This document shows positions 35,901 to 46,654 of a stretch of DNA of 64,000 nucleotides, in pieces; within the stretch, counting starts at the first letter, position 1; each line of letters starts with the position of its first letter. The stretch comes from Nepenthes gracilis (Eukaryota; Streptophyta; Magnoliopsida; Caryophyllales; Nepenthaceae): contig BSYO01000010.1 in NCBI GenBank assembly GCA_033239525.1, positions 10,009,379 through 10,073,378 on the forward strand. Reading direction: 5' to 3'. The notes under the pieces were generated by a model. It made no database searches. It worked only from the letters and a program-made list of their open reading frames with translations, and was not told the DNA's origin. A program made the position numbers and the translations under genes.

Positions 35901-36284
35901 ATGGCCCTCCCCATGAGTTAGAATTAGGAAGCCAAGTAAACGACCAGGTGAAGGCGTTGAGAACTTTGAGCCAGAACCAGGTGAAGGGTTCATAGATCCA
36001 ATCCAGGCAAGTGTACTCTCCTTTTTTTTAAGTTCTTGATTTGATGCAAGAGTACTCACCGTTTTAAGTCCATATTTTTAATGTAAGTTTATCATGTCTG
36101 TTGATGTTCGGTTATTTCATGATATTCGAATGCTTGGAGCTTTGAGTATTGCATGATTGTAGATGATGACTAGCTATTTGTTTATCAAAAAGTACCCGTT
36201 ATTCCATGATATTTCGGCGTTTTACTTAAATGCATGAAATCCATCCATGTTTTAAGTTGTTCGGTTATCACATGTGTAAAAAGA

Positions 36285-36995
36285 ACTCCGACTTTAATAA
36301 ATGCACTCCGTCCTTTGAGTAAAAAGCACTCCGGCTTTCAATAAAAAAAGCACTCCGGATTTATGAAACTTTGACTTTTAAAAGTACTCCATCCTTTGAG
36401 TAAAAAGCACTCCGTCCCCTTTAGTGAAAAGCACTCCATCCTATGAATAAAAAGCACTCCGTCCAAAGAGCACTCCGGCCTCTTTTAAAAACAACTTCGG
36501 CCTTAATATGAAAATGAGCACCGACTTTGTATAAGAAAATAAGCTCCGGCCTTAATATGAAATGAACTCCGGCTTTTGAACTCCGCCTTTTGTTAAAATG
36601 AACTCCGGCCACTGTCAAAAAGAACTTGGCCTTAATATGAAAATGAGTTCCAGCTTTGTATAAGAAAATAAGCTCCGGCCTTAATATGAAATGAACTCCG
36701 ACTTTTGAACTCCACCTTTTGTTAAAAAGAACTCCGACTTTTTGAGAATAAGAACTCCGGCTTTTGTTGATAAAGAACTCCGACTTTTAAACTCCGCCCT
36801 TAGTCAAAAAGAACTCCAGCTTTTGTTGATAAAGAACTCCAGCTTTTTGTTAAAAAGAACTCCGGCTTTTGAACTCCGGCTTTTTGTTAAAAAGAACTCC
36901 GGCTTTTGTTGATAAAGAACTCCGGCTTTTGTTAAAAAGGAACTCCGACCTTTAAGGAAAGACCTCCGGCCTTGTTAAGAAGATCTCCGGTATTA
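36285..36995 (+). repeat. ACTCCG array in LTR-3
   Basis: GCACTCCGT, GCACTCCGG and GAACTCCGGCTTTTGTT-type units recur every 20-30 bases with A-rich spacers. The plus (sense) strand carries ACTCCG, the opposite sense to the LINE arrays. Confidence 0.9.
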
Positions 36996-37086
36996 AGACG
37001 TTAAGAGAAAGACCTTATGGTGTTCGGTTAATTGCATTATTTGACTGTGATTTTCGGAAAAGCATGAATTGTGGATCTAAGTATTT

Positions 37087-37314
37087 GATGGCCGAGTAGC
37101 TGCAAGCCTTAAATGTAGCCGTTATTGAGATATGATGGCCGAGTAGCTGCTGGCCTTAAATGTAGCCGTTATTGAGATATGATGGCCGAGTAGCTGTAGG
37201 CCTTAAATGTAGCCGTTATTGAGATATGATGGCCGAGTAGCTGCAGGCCTTAAATGTAGCCGTTATTGAAATATGATGGTCGAGTAGCTGCAGACCTTAA
37301 ATATAGCCGATTTT
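37087..37314 (+). repeat. 47-bp tandem repeat, ~4.9 copies
   Basis: Units begin GATGGCCGAGTAGCTG at 37087, 37134, 37181, 37228 and (as GATGGTCGAG) 37275, each with CCTTAAATGTAGCCG. Copies differ at a few sites; the last is more diverged and shorter. Confidence 0.95.
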
Positions 37315-38004
37315 TGACGAAAATGAATTTGGAAACAGAAGCATGTTTTCGAAAGTCAATGTGCATGAAAATGACTTTGGAATCTGTTTGCATCAACAAC
37401 TCTGGCCATGTTTTATGAAACTGCACATATATATGCCTCTATTGCATTATGCCTGTTCGTCACGAGTTATGACTCTGCATGATTTCTGCATGAGAGTACC
37501 TTGCTAGGCCTTATAGCTCACTCTTTCTATTTTTCAGATGACGATGATGACGAGTTTATGCCTGACGAAAAAAGAGTGATGTCTGAAGGGACTGGATAGG
37601 CAGGATAGCTGGCCGGAATGTTAAGCAGCAAAGCAACAAAAAAAATTGATGTTTTCTCTTTTGATGTTTTGGGTCAGATTTGTATATGGCCTCTATTGTT
37701 AGAAGTCTATGAATATTAGTATGCTTCCGTATGATGTTATGGTTTGAGTAAATTGTGATTTCTAGTGGCATCTCAGTTGTTTCGGGACCTTCATGTCAGA
37801 CCGACCTCTTCATTGGCCGGTCATATAAGAACCAAAAACTTTGGAGGCCAACTCAAAGAGTTCGGCCTTAAGCGATCTTGTGCACGCGTTGTGTTGATAA
37901 AAAAGAAAAGAAAAATTTTGAAGTCCACCCTTTTTAACAAAAGTGTATGATCGGTTTCGGTTGACGGGCAGCCGAATGCGGTGGAATGTGTCTGGTCCGT
38001 CACA

Positions 38005-38414
38005 GGGGGTTACCAATTGGCCATTTCCTTGAAGCCTTCCTCTCTTTATCCAGCTGTTGGTGATGGTCAGGAGAAAGGTGATGTTGATCAGTTTGGAACC
38101 AGCAGCTGTGACCCTCTGTGACTCCCATCCGTTGCCCATTACCCTGAAGCCTGCTGATGAAGTTTGTGAACTTGTCTCCAGTCCAGGTGTTGTTGCTGCT
38201 GCTGGTACCTCCGATGAGCTAAAGGCTTGTTTAGACCAGCTTGATCCAGTCCCTGATCCTAAAGTGCTTTCGGTTGACAATGAGACTCAACCATTGGTTG
38301 TAGCTAGCACGTAGTCTCCTGAGCTGCTGGTCTCCCTCCATTTTCTTGACTCCAAGGCTGCCTCTTATTTGACGGAATCGCTTCAACTTGAAGTCTTGGA
38401 TGATGTCTCATCTG
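38005..38414 (+). pseudogene. N6 ORF1, middle variable part
   Basis: Coding continues after LTR-3 (YQLAISLKP), shifts frame near 38110-38125, and continues as an acidic, low-complexity region up to SSGMPTE, where N7 is inserted. There is a stop near 38312. No motif was recognised. Confidence 0.65.
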
Positions 38415-38534
38415 GTATGCCAACTGAAGTTATACGAGGGAATACCCAATCTATCTGAGTCATTTCTAGAGAGAGAAGCTCTGCCTTCTCTCTAGAAACT
38501 CATTTCATTTCCGATCTCCCGTCAAACGCCGGCA

Positions 38535-39129
38535 ATGGCCGGCCTCTTGGGGGCTTTTCCTGGATCACCCCAGAGTTCCATCCCGCCTTCGAAGCCCTTT
38601 CCTCCTTTGCTGGTGGCTTCGGCTATCTTCGAGGTGTCTAAATCTCTACCCTCCTCGTCCGATACTCGTTGCTTGGATGTTCTCAACCTCTCTTCCTCCC
38701 CTCCGTCAGAGGGTTGCACTTCATCAGTGCCCTATCTCGCCTCTGGTGTTGCGGTCATAGGTATTAAACCCTCATCCCCTATCCCCTCTGTCACTTGCCC
38801 TAATCGCTTGCGAGGTCTTTCTAATTCATCTTAGTCCGATGTAGTTCAGAGGTAAGATGATTTTTCCCAATCTCCTCTGACATTTTCCCCTCCGCTTAAG
38901 GTGGATGGCGATGTTATTTAAATTTCCCCTACTGTCGTGGTTATGAACCATCTAGAGGCCTTCTGGGGTGTGACGCTAGTCGGCTATTTTAGTGACAAAC
39001 CCCCCCATTTTCACACGGTTAATAGTATCGCCCGAAAAATCTGGGCTACATTTGGTCTTAGTCATGTGGCTGAGAATGCAAACGGTTTCTTCTTTCGTTT
39101 CTCATCATCTGAGCTGATGAATCACTGCC
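38535..39129 (+). pseudogene. N7 ORF1, N-terminal part
   Basis: ATG 38535 lies in GCCGGCAATGGCCGGC. The frame begins MAGLLGAF and is Ser/Pro-rich. Stops occur near 38832, 38853 and 38920. The DUF4283 domain begins near 38937 (WGVTLVGYF, ARKIWATFG, FFFRFSS) and is cut at LMNHC by N8. Confidence 0.85.
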
Positions 39130-39246
39130 TTTTTTTTCGGTAAGTAAGGTGAGATTAAAATAAACAAAATTTACAATACGATATTCTAACTCCAAGTGTT
39201 TTGCCGACTTAGAGGTAGAACAACACGCTAGGGCATACCCCGAGCA
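39130..39246 (-). repeat. LINE-family 3' tail with hairpins (N8)
   Basis: T run, CGGTAAGTAAGG, arms GATATTCTAACTCCAAGT and ACTTAGAGGTAGAAC, then GCTAGGGCATACCCCGAGC. Confidence 0.8.
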
Positions 39247-40127
39247 TTATCATGATCAAAATCATGAAAAACAAACAAAAAAATTAAATAGCAAAACACA
39301 TCTAGATGAATAGTTCAATTGCCTTCAGTGTGGAAATGGCCAAGTCGACATCCATAGCATGATATTATTTGCATATTCCATGAACGAGAGCTAAAAACGA
39401 ACCAGAGGAGCAAAGTAGCTTGATACCGGACAGTATCAGTAGCCCGTGATCATCAGCCATCATTGTATAACTTGGATGGATAAAATTCAATGGTACTTCA
39501 ATCAGCTTCATGAGCAAACAAAGTCTTCATTAACCATCACTTAGAATCCATAGGAACGCCAGATCAAGTTAGCATCATTAATCAGAGCTGGAATGAGCCA
39601 CTCCAATAGCACAGTATCCATCAAGTATCAATAGCACGTGACCATCCTCCTTCATTGTGTATATTGGATGGGCAAACTTCAAGGGTATATCAATCAGCTT
39701 CACAAGCAAACAATGTCTTCAGGAACCATCTCTTAGAATCCGTGATGATTCCTATTCAAGGTGGCTTCATTACCTAGTGACAAGAATGGGCCACTCCCAT
39801 AGAATCGTGACCTGCGAGAAAGTAAACAATTTTTTTTTGGGTAAAGAAAGATTATCCCACATAATCAGCCGTACAGGCTAGGGATTTTTTTTTTTTTGAA
39901 ACGAGAACCTAGAAACAATGATGGATGAGAAAACCAACAGGCCCGAAAAATTTAGCAAATGAGGTCAGTTAGTGTCTAAACTGTAAGCAACCGAACAATC
40001 GCCCAAACAAACCAAATGAAGGTCTAGTCCAAATGTAAGTAATCAAAAGATTATTATTATTATTTTTTTGGAACATACCGTATCTCAAGGGAATGAATAA
40101 CAAGAGATATCCAATCCTTTAAAACTG
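39130..40127 (-). mobile_element. N8: short non-autonomous LINE derivative in N7 ORF1
   Basis: It is flanked by GCTGATGAATCACTGCC (39113-39129) and GCTGATGAATCGCTGCC (40128-40144), a 17-bp TSD with one difference. The minus-strand tail lies at 39130. The 1.0-kb body is non-coding with internal T runs near 39830, 39887 and 40060. Two loose internal copies of an ATCAGCTTCA...CAATGTCTTC block occur (39510 and 39693). Confidence 0.88.
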
Positions 40128-41043
40128 GCTGATGAATCGCTGCCTCCAAAAAGGCCCTTGGGCTTTGGCTGGGAGGCCTATTTTCCTCAAAATCTGGTCT
40201 CTTGGGACCCCATTGATAAAAGAGAAACACGATTCCTGTTCAATTTGGATTTCTCTTCTGAATGTCCCGGTGGAATATTGGTCCCCCATTGGCCTTAGTT
40301 GGATTGCTAGTTCGGTTGGTAAACTTCTCCTGCTGCATCCTCATACTACTAGATTGGAGCGCCTGTATTCTGCTCGGATCTGTGTGGAAGTGGAGTTTGG
40401 CTCTACTTTGCCCTCCAAAATCAAGCTTTGCTCTTGTCCTCCTAAAGTAACAGGGCTCATGCCTGAGGCTATGGTACAAGTGGTATATCATGGGAATCTG
40501 GTCAGATGTAGATCTTGCCACAAAATTGGCCATCGGTTGGCTCAATGCAATTCGATGACTCTACTTCAGCCCTCGGCTTGTGAACTTCCTTGCTCGGTTT
40601 CTGCACGTGTAAACTCTGTTCAACCTCCTTCCTTGTCATCCAATTAAGTTTCGTAGATCCAATCTAGGAAACTTGGCTTCTGACGGCGTCCCTGTGGATG
40701 GTGGCCCCATTTGTCTTCTCCCCCTTTTGCCCCTCCTAGAGAAACTCTCGGAATGGTTCCTCCTAATGATGCCTTGTCTTCGATTGATATCCTACCCTAT
40801 CCAGGTGTAAATATCGAGAACCATGACCTGTCGATTCCTCCTTCTGATGGAATGACTTCGGAGATGGAGCCTGCGTCTGCTATCGATCCGGATCTCACGC
40901 CCAGCCCTATCTCTTGTATTTCAAAAAAATACTCCCTAGTTGCTTCAAACTTTGGGGAGCCATTTTCTTCAAGCTCCAATGGTAGCCTTGAACCGACTAA
41001 GAAAAAAACTCGGAGCAGGATAAAGCCCTATAAATCTAAGTGA
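40128..41043 (+). pseudogene. N7 ORF1, DUF4283 end and zinc knuckle
   Basis: It resumes with LMNRCLQKGPW, then IWISLLNVPVEYW and LSWIASSVGK, then a CX2CX4HX4C zinc knuckle (CRSCHKIGHRLAQC, about 40507-40549). A stop at 40648 and a frameshift follow. Frame 40711-41043 continues a Ser/Pro-rich C-terminus ending in a Lys/Arg-rich KKKTRSRIKPYKSK. The knuckle supports an RNA-binding role. Confidence 0.85.
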
Positions 41044-41099
41044 TTTGTAGTGTAGGCCCAGTTTTTCTTGAAGGGATTGCGCTTGGGTCCAGAAGTGCC

Positions 41100-42120
41100 T
41101 TGTGGAGTTTTGTTCACTAAACGGCCGAAGTGGCCTTGCGTGATGATGCGTGAGATAAGGCCGGAGTGGCCAAGCATCCGGAGTGCCTTTTCGATAAAAG
41201 GCGGATTTCTTTTTTTCCGTAGTGGCCTTGCGTGATGAATCCGGAGTGCTTTATGTACTCCCATAGGCCGGAGTGGCATGCGTGAGATGAGGCCGGAGTA
41301 GCCATGAATTCGGAGTGCCTTTTCACAAAAAGGCCGGAGTGGCCTTGAGTATTTTTGGAAAGTTGATGAATCCAAAGTGCCTTATGTGCACTAAATTACT
41401 TACCAAAAAAACTTATGTGCACTAAATAATTGGAGTGGCCTTGTGTGTGATTAGGCCGGAGTGGCTTTGTTGAAGCCGGAGTGCCTTGAGTGGCCTTGTG
41501 ATTCTGGGAGGCCGGAGTGTTCAAGGTGGATTTGTTTCTTAGTGGCTGGAGTGTTTTATGCTCTCCTTGGACGGAGTGGCTTTGTCTCCTTTATCCGGAG
41601 TGCATTTGTTCTTATATCCGGAGTGCATTTGGATGGAGTGGATTTGTTCTCTTAATCTGGAGTTGGCCTTGCCGAAGTAAAAAAAAAAAAAATTAGTTTA
41701 TTTCCGGAGTGTTCAAGGTGGATTTGTTTCTTGGTGGTAGGAGTGTTTTATGCTCTCCTTCGACGGAGTGACTTTGTTCCTTTATCCGGAGTGCATCTGT
41801 TCTTATTTTCGAAGTGCATTTGGATGGAGTGGATTTGTCCTCTTAATCCGGAGTTGGCTTTGCTGAAGGAAAAAAAAAACTGGAGTGGCTCGATGCTCCC
41901 TTCTACCCGAAGTGGCCTTGTGATTCTGGGAGGCCGGAGTGTTTTCGCTCACTTTGGACGGAGTGGCTTTGTTGATATATTCGGAGTTCCTTTGTCCTCT
42001 TAAAGGGCGGAGTGGCCTTGGTTCACTTTATGGCTGGAGCGGCCTTGTATGTGGCATGGACGGAGTTGAATTGAGATTGCCACTCTCGTCTAGTTCTTCA
42101 ATTGCCATTATCGGAGTGCG
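41100..42120 (+). repeat. CGGAGTG array in N9
   Basis: CCGGAGTGGCC, CCGGAGTGCC, GACGGAGTGG and similar words recur about every 20-35 bases on the sense strand of the element. Confidence 0.9.
41397..41411 (+). mobile_element. Micro-insertion: TACTTACC plus A7, with 16-bp TSD
   Basis: TACTTACCAAAAAAA sits between perfect copies of CTTATGTGCACTAAAT (41381-41396 and 41412-41427). TACTTACC plus A is exactly the 3' terminus of the LINE family. It adds 31 bases to the array. It is best read as target-primed reverse transcription that stopped after eight templated bases. Confidence 0.88.
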
Positions 42121-42169
42121 ATTCAAATGCTGAGTTGGTTTTGCATTTCCAACGCTGATTTCGATATTG

Positions 42170-42322
42170 TAATCTTGTTATTAATGACTTTCGTCATGGT
42201 TTAGGGGACTCCCTGATTCCATGTTTCTTTTTCCAAGTCGGCAAAACACTTGGTAAAGAACATAACTGGTTGTACATTTTATTTAAATTTTAATGCAATT
42301 AATTACTTAATAAAAACAAAAA
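42170..42322 (+). repeat. LINE-family 3' tail, subtype B (N9)
   Basis: TCGTCATGG and GGGGACTCCC words, arms TGTTTCTTTTTCCAAGT and ACTTGGTAAAGAACA, then AATTACTTAATAAAAAC. The end is decayed relative to ACTTACC. Confidence 0.75.
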
Positions 42323-42922
42323 GTGTTGGCTTCAAATCAGTTTGATAAACTGGCTTTGATTGAAGCCAGGGAGGCTGAATTGCTCCACGAAGTGGATGAC
42401 GTTGCAGGGAGTTCTTTGGGTTCTGCTATGCAACTCTCCCCGGTGGAGACTCCTAACTCAGGTGGAAGGATTCCATCTGTTGATTTACCCTTTGCGGGTG
42501 GTAAAGGTGATGTGAATTCTATTGCTGGTTCGTATCCGAGGATCGAGCATGTGCTGCCCTCATCCTCTGAGCTGTCCAGTTTGAAGGATAATGGTGCATG
42601 TCTCCATGTTGATGGCCTCATCAAGACCTCATCTACTGATATATTAAAGCGTGGGGGTGAAATTGATGAGGCGGTCGAGCCTGGCAATGGAGTAGTCCAA
42701 GGAGTGGATGTTCTTAAATTTAGCTCCAATTCTGATGGATTTTCAGAGGACTCGCAGGAAAGCAAGCTGAAGTATCTGTCGCCTTTAGCTCGTAGAGTTG
42801 CTGACGGATTAACTCCCTTCGTCGTGCTGTTGACTAGTCTGCGCACAAGGATGAGGCTGTCCACGGCCTTGCATCTTCTCCGCCTGTCTATCTCATTCCT
42901 CGGTCACAGGACTCATCCTTAA
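42323..42922 (+). pseudogene. N7 ORF1, C-terminal variable part
   Basis: An open frame of about 199 codons, Ser- and acid-rich (VLASNQFDKLALIEAREAE at its start), with no recognised motif. It would follow the zinc knuckle region in N7. It is the longest uninterrupted stretch of N7 ORF1. Function beyond ORF1 membership is unknown. Confidence 0.6.
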
Positions 42923-43134
42923 AGGTGAATAAATCCATGATTAAAAAACATAGCTCTTGGCAATTATCCCATTACAACCCTCTTTTGATAAATGAAAACG
43001 AGGTTGAGAATTGGGTGCTCCGTAAGTCTACGGCTTCATATAAAGGCCATAGGTGATTTTTAGGCTTCATATTGATTGGGTTTGCCTGTTGTGGAGCTGT
43101 GGCTGGGTTGCCCTTGCTGGCATGGCCTGTAGCT
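42923..43134 (+). other. N7 sequence before N10, non-coding
   Basis: Short non-coding link between N7 ORF1 and the N10 insertion. It ends in the N10 TSD, GCATGGCCTGTAGCT. Confidence 0.6.
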
Positions 43135-45519
43135 CCTTTCAAATTTATTTTTGAAATTTGAACTCGGCGCCTAGGGTTCTGCCTCCTCTGGCTGGGCAGC
43201 ACCGGAGCCGGCCTCGGCCGGTCTCCTAGCTGCTTCGCCCAGTTCCTCCCCTGGTTGCTTCTCGTCTTCGGCTACGAGTTCGGTGTCCTCTGCGACTTCG
43301 ACTGTGGTTGTGACGGTTCCTATCCGCTGTATCAGATTGTCGTCATCGGCAAATTTTTCCTCTGAGGCTCAATAGCTCTCTCTAGACCGAGTCTTTCTCT
43401 TCCTCGGTTCACCCCCTGGCGAGCGCAAAGGTGTGGTTGGGATTTTGGACTTCAAGCCTCTTCGATTTCGATGCTATCTGTAGCATTTGTCGGCTCATGT
43501 GCTGCTCGAAGGTTCTGGCGCAGTCGTAAGTCTTTGCTGCCGACTCTGATGATCCTCTTCCTGTGTGTTCACTCTAGTTGGACGGGTTGGGGGAAGCCGC
43601 ACAGCTCGGGATTGGAACTATTAGGCGAGGGACTGAAGAGCTGGCCGAAGATCTGATTGGTTGCTAGAGTCCCTTCAGTTGTGATGAGTTCCTTCTGTAT
43701 GCCGCCTTCTGATTGGGCTGTCGGCTCCTGCAAGTTGCCCCCTTTCTTCGTCTTGGGATTTTTTGTAGAAGTCCTTCACCCATCAGGAGCGGATGTTCCA
43801 GAGAGAAGTTTTGGCTTCTCTTTGGATTCTCAAATTTCAAATTTAAAATTTGACCTTCGGTGGGACTCTCGCCTCCTCAGATTAGGGCTGGGCTTCCATG
43901 CCTCAGGCTGATGAGGCTGCTGGAACTTTTTGTCCCTGTTCTAGTTTCGATGCGGAAGTTCCGACTAGCTTGCTGTTTGTTGCAGCTCAGGAACTGCCTT
44001 TGGCCGATTTCATTTGCCGAGTTCGTCTGCTGACTTGTAACTGTGGCCATATGACGATTTCAGATGCCGAGTTGGAGTTTCTGCCTAAATGACGATTTGG
44101 ATTTGGTGCCCACTGCCGATTATAAATGCCGATTTCAAAAGGCCGAGTTGGATTTGCTGCCCAAATGCCGATTTGGTTTTGCTGCCCAAATGCCGACTTA
44201 GTTTTGTGGCCCATGTGCCGATTTCAAATTGAGGCCGAAAATGTTTGCTGACTTGGCATGTCAAATGTCGACGTGGCCTTAAGGATGCCGTTTTGGACCG
44301 CGCTTTGAACAGCCAATCTGGAATTGTGGTGCGGGGATGGTTCTGCTCCTGAGTTGCTGATCTTGTTTTTTGCTGAGGTCTACGTGGATCTGAAGCTTTG
44401 GACGGATTGGTTGCTTGTTTAGTATTTGGTTGGTTTAACTTACAGAGGGTGCTGGTCAGCCCTCTGTTTTAGGTTGGGTTGCGGTAGTTCTTTATTCTTT
44501 GGTTTGTTGGATGTTCGCAGTGATCTTCTCGCTATTGATCAAAGTGAACTCTGATATTTCTTCTGTTGTCATAGGTTCTTTGTTGTGAGGTGATTACCTC
44601 CACTTTGCTATATCTTGAATTCTTTGGGCTGTAGTAGTAGTCTTGGTTGGTTGCGGTTTTGGTGGAGGTGGCTGAACCGATTTGGACAAGCTGCTGTGGC
44701 TGCTACTTAGTCTTGAGTTTGGCTGCAGCATGTTGGGCTATTTTTTGCCCTTTCTTACCAATGGATGTTGAAGCTGGAATGGTCGCTTTGGTTCTTGTGG
44801 TAGCTGGTGGGGTTTGCTCTTGGTGGTGAAGGAAGCGTGGTTCTGCTATGCTGGAATGTGGAGGACTGCCCAGGTGTTGCTGCCCTAGTTGGCACTGTTC
44901 CTGCCCTGTCATTGCATTTTGCTGCTACTGTCGGGTGTTGGGATGCTTTTGTCTGAGCCGTCGGAGATGCATCCCGACTGACTATCTCCTGCTGGAGCCT
45001 TGATGGAGCAGATTCAGTGTAGTTGGTTGCTGGGTGAAGACACTAGTATGGCTGATTTTGGCTTTTGGAGGTTGGCTGTGACTGGCGCATCGCTGGCTCT
45101 AGTTTACGCAGGGAGAGTTGCTGATGAAATTTTGGTTGCTGTTGGGTCATGGCTCCTGAAATCATCCGGGCTGTTTTCTCTTTGTTAGACTGTGCTGCTC
45201 CTACTTTGTGGGCAGCTTTGTTTTGCTATAGCAAGTTATTGCGGGGCGATCGGATGTTGTTGATCCTGTTGCCTCGGGAGTAACTGATTTTGAATCTGAT
45301 TATGTAAAATGACTATGTTCATTTTCTATTTTCTGTTAGATCGCTCCTCTTAGAGGTTTTTTGAGGTATTCTCTGTTGTACCAGCTGCTCGGGGTATGCC
45401 CTAGCGTCTTATGTTCTAACTCCAAGTCAAAAAACTTGGAGTTATAACATAGTTCTTTGTAAATTTTTTTCTCCCTTTAATCCAAAATACACACTTACTT
45501 ACCAAAAAAAAAAAAAAAA
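43135..45519 (+). mobile_element. N10: 2.4-kb non-autonomous LINE derivative
   Basis: It is flanked by GCATGGCCTGTAGCT at 43120-43134 and 45520-45534. It starts with the 5' UTR AAATTT/GAAATTT segment, CTCGGCGCCTAGGG and GGAGCCGGCCTCGGCCGG. A second 5'-UTR-like block with AGAGAGAAG and AAATTTCAAATTT lies near 43800-43860. The body is TG-rich with one GTTGGACGGGTTGGGGG module (43577) and tandem TGCCGATTT words (44000-44260). No ORF1, ORF2 or RT. Confidence 0.88.
45386..45519 (+). repeat. LINE-family 3' tail with hairpins (N10)
   Basis: GCTCGGGGTATGCCCTAGC, arms ATGTTCTAACTCCAAGT and ACTTGGAGTTATAACAT, CTTACTTACC and an A run. This is close to a family consensus. Confidence 0.88.
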
Positions 45520-45534
45520 GCATGGCCTGTAGCT

Positions 45535-46094
45535 GCTGATTTACAATTGAAGGCCGGATGGTTTTCTCACCTGGAGATTAGCAGGTTGTGCTTTTGCCAT
45601 ATTGGATTACCCTGCTATCGTGGCTCTTTTGCAAGATTAGTCGTTGTTTCTGCCCTGTATGGATTTTGGACCGGTTTGGCCTTGATGACGTGGCCTTAGC
45701 TATCGTGTCAAACTCAAGGCAATATGGCTTTTCGCCCGGGTTGCAATCAATTGCTGTGTTGGAATGCCATTCTGTTTTGCTTGATTTGGAAAGTTGCTGA
45801 ATATGCCAGGATGTGGGCTTTGGCCGGTTTGCTTTCGCTTTGTCCGGTTTGGCCTTGCTGACATAGCCTGTATCTTTCTACTATTGGGCGGATGGTTTTT
45901 TCTGCCTGGCATGCGATAAAATACCGTTTTTGATTGGCCAGTTCTATTTCACCTGGGATTGTTTGCGGGTTAGGTAGGACTATGGACCTAGTTTTTTACT
46001 GTTAGACAGGTTTGGTTGACGGCCTTTGGTAGATGTAATGTTGTTTACTCCATTGTTTCTTCACTCTATTTTTGTTTCATGACATGTTTCACGG
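45535..46094 (+). other. N7 3' region, non-coding
   Basis: TG-rich non-coding end of N7 before its tail. No open frame of note. Confidence 0.6.
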
Positions 46095-46223
46095 TGTCCG
46101 GGGTATGCCCCTGCGTCTTTGTTCTATTTCCAAGTCGGCAAAACACTTGGAATAGAACATAAGGTTTTGTAATTTTTTTTATTTAATGCAATTTCATTAC
46201 TTACTTACCAAAACAAAAAAAAA
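46095..46223 (+). repeat. LINE-family 3' tail with hairpins (N7)
   Basis: CCGGGGTATGCCCCTGCG, arms TGTTCTATTTCCAAGT and ACTTGGAATAGAACA, TTACTTACTTACC and an A-rich end. Confidence 0.85.
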
Positions 46224-46238
46224 GTATGCCAACTGAAG

Positions 46239-46654
46239 CTGCGGTTGAAGAAGCTCCTACAGTTGATTCTACTCCCAGCCCTCATGATGTCCATCGTGAT
46301 ATGGATCCTGATGTTGATTCTGCATGTAGGATTGCTTCTGATGTAGAGCGTTTGCGGAAGCAACTGGTGGAGATTAAAGAACAGCGTTGCCTTGATTTGC
46401 ATCTGCCGTGTTGCACCCAGGCTGCCCGTGAATCTATTCTAGATGGGTCATCTTTTGGGTGTGAGGCTGTTGTGCAGGGCATATCGTTACTTGGTGCTAA
46501 TTCTTCCTCTAGTTGCCCTCAGGGGCCTCCTGTCGGATGGATTGTTGATGAACTATTTGCTAAGCAGGCAGTAAATGGGTGGTACCCAAAGGCCCGACGA
46601 CGACGTAAACCCCCTCCTAAGAATCCAAAGGGCTCGGTTGCCACCCCCTTTTGA
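46239..46654 (+). pseudogene. N6 ORF1, C-terminal part
   Basis: The frame joins MPTE before N7 to AAVEEAPT after it. It contains a possible helical segment (DVERLRKQLVEIKEQ), then ELFAKQAVNGW and a basic tail (ARRRRKPPPKNPKG), and stops at 46654. The same end, ELFARQAINGW plus RRRRK, closes N12 ORF1 at about 63735-63838. This is a conserved ORF1 C-terminus, not seen in L-A. Confidence 0.8.

Larger units (their letters stand above)
35375..38004 (+). repeat. LTR-3: 2.63-kb solo LTR of a gypsy element
   Basis: It starts TGTATGAGCCCAGATCC, comparable with TGTAACGACCCAGATTT of G1, and ends CCGTCACA, comparable with CGTTACA. GGGGGTT lies on both sides (35368-35374 and 38005-38011); the true 5-bp TSD is within it. 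The flanks join in one ORF1 reading frame, so this is a solo LTR left by LTR-LTR recombination. Inside are GGTCAA/TTGACC words (35456-35640), a TATA box, the CAGGCAAGTGTACTC word (36004), an ACTCCG array and a 47-bp tandem repeat. Confidence 0.85.
41057..42322 (+). mobile_element. N9: CGGAGTG-array LINE derivative, tail subtype B
   Basis: It is almost wholly a CGGAGTG array followed by a subtype-B tail. The possible TSD is weak: AGTGTAGGC (about 41052) against AGTGTTGGC (about 42322). It lies between two parts of N7. Internal blocks are duplicated: GTTCAAGGTGGATTTGTTTC occurs near 41518 and 41710, a repeat period of about 190 bases. It contains the 15-bp micro-insertion at 41397. Confidence 0.65.
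38430..46223 (+). mobile_element. N7: ORF1-only LINE, inserted in N6
   Basis: It is flanked by GTATGCCAACTGAAG at 38415-38429 and 46224-46238. It has the 5' hairpin (CTAGAGAGA with TCTCTCTAG, about 38466-38495), an ORF1 start in a near-palindrome and the hairpin tail with A run. Inserted in it are N8 (39130-40127), N9 (about 41057-42322) and N10 (43135-45519). No ORF2. About 35 bases unrelated to other copies separate the TSD from the hairpin. Confidence 0.88.

Noticed and set aside
36285..36995. CRISPR-like array of ACTCCG units
   Set aside because: Units and spacers vary in length and sequence, the core is only six to nine bases, and the array lies in a plant LTR.
39830..40070. T runs in N8 as further micro-insertions
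   Set aside because: TTGGGTAAAG near 39840 resembles the LINE terminus loosely, but no TSD flanks it. The other T runs lack GGTAAG.
41052..42332. AGTGTAGGC / AGTGTTGGC as a firm TSD for N9
   Set aside because: Only 8 of 9 bases match and the left edge is not fixed. It is kept as a weak suggestion.
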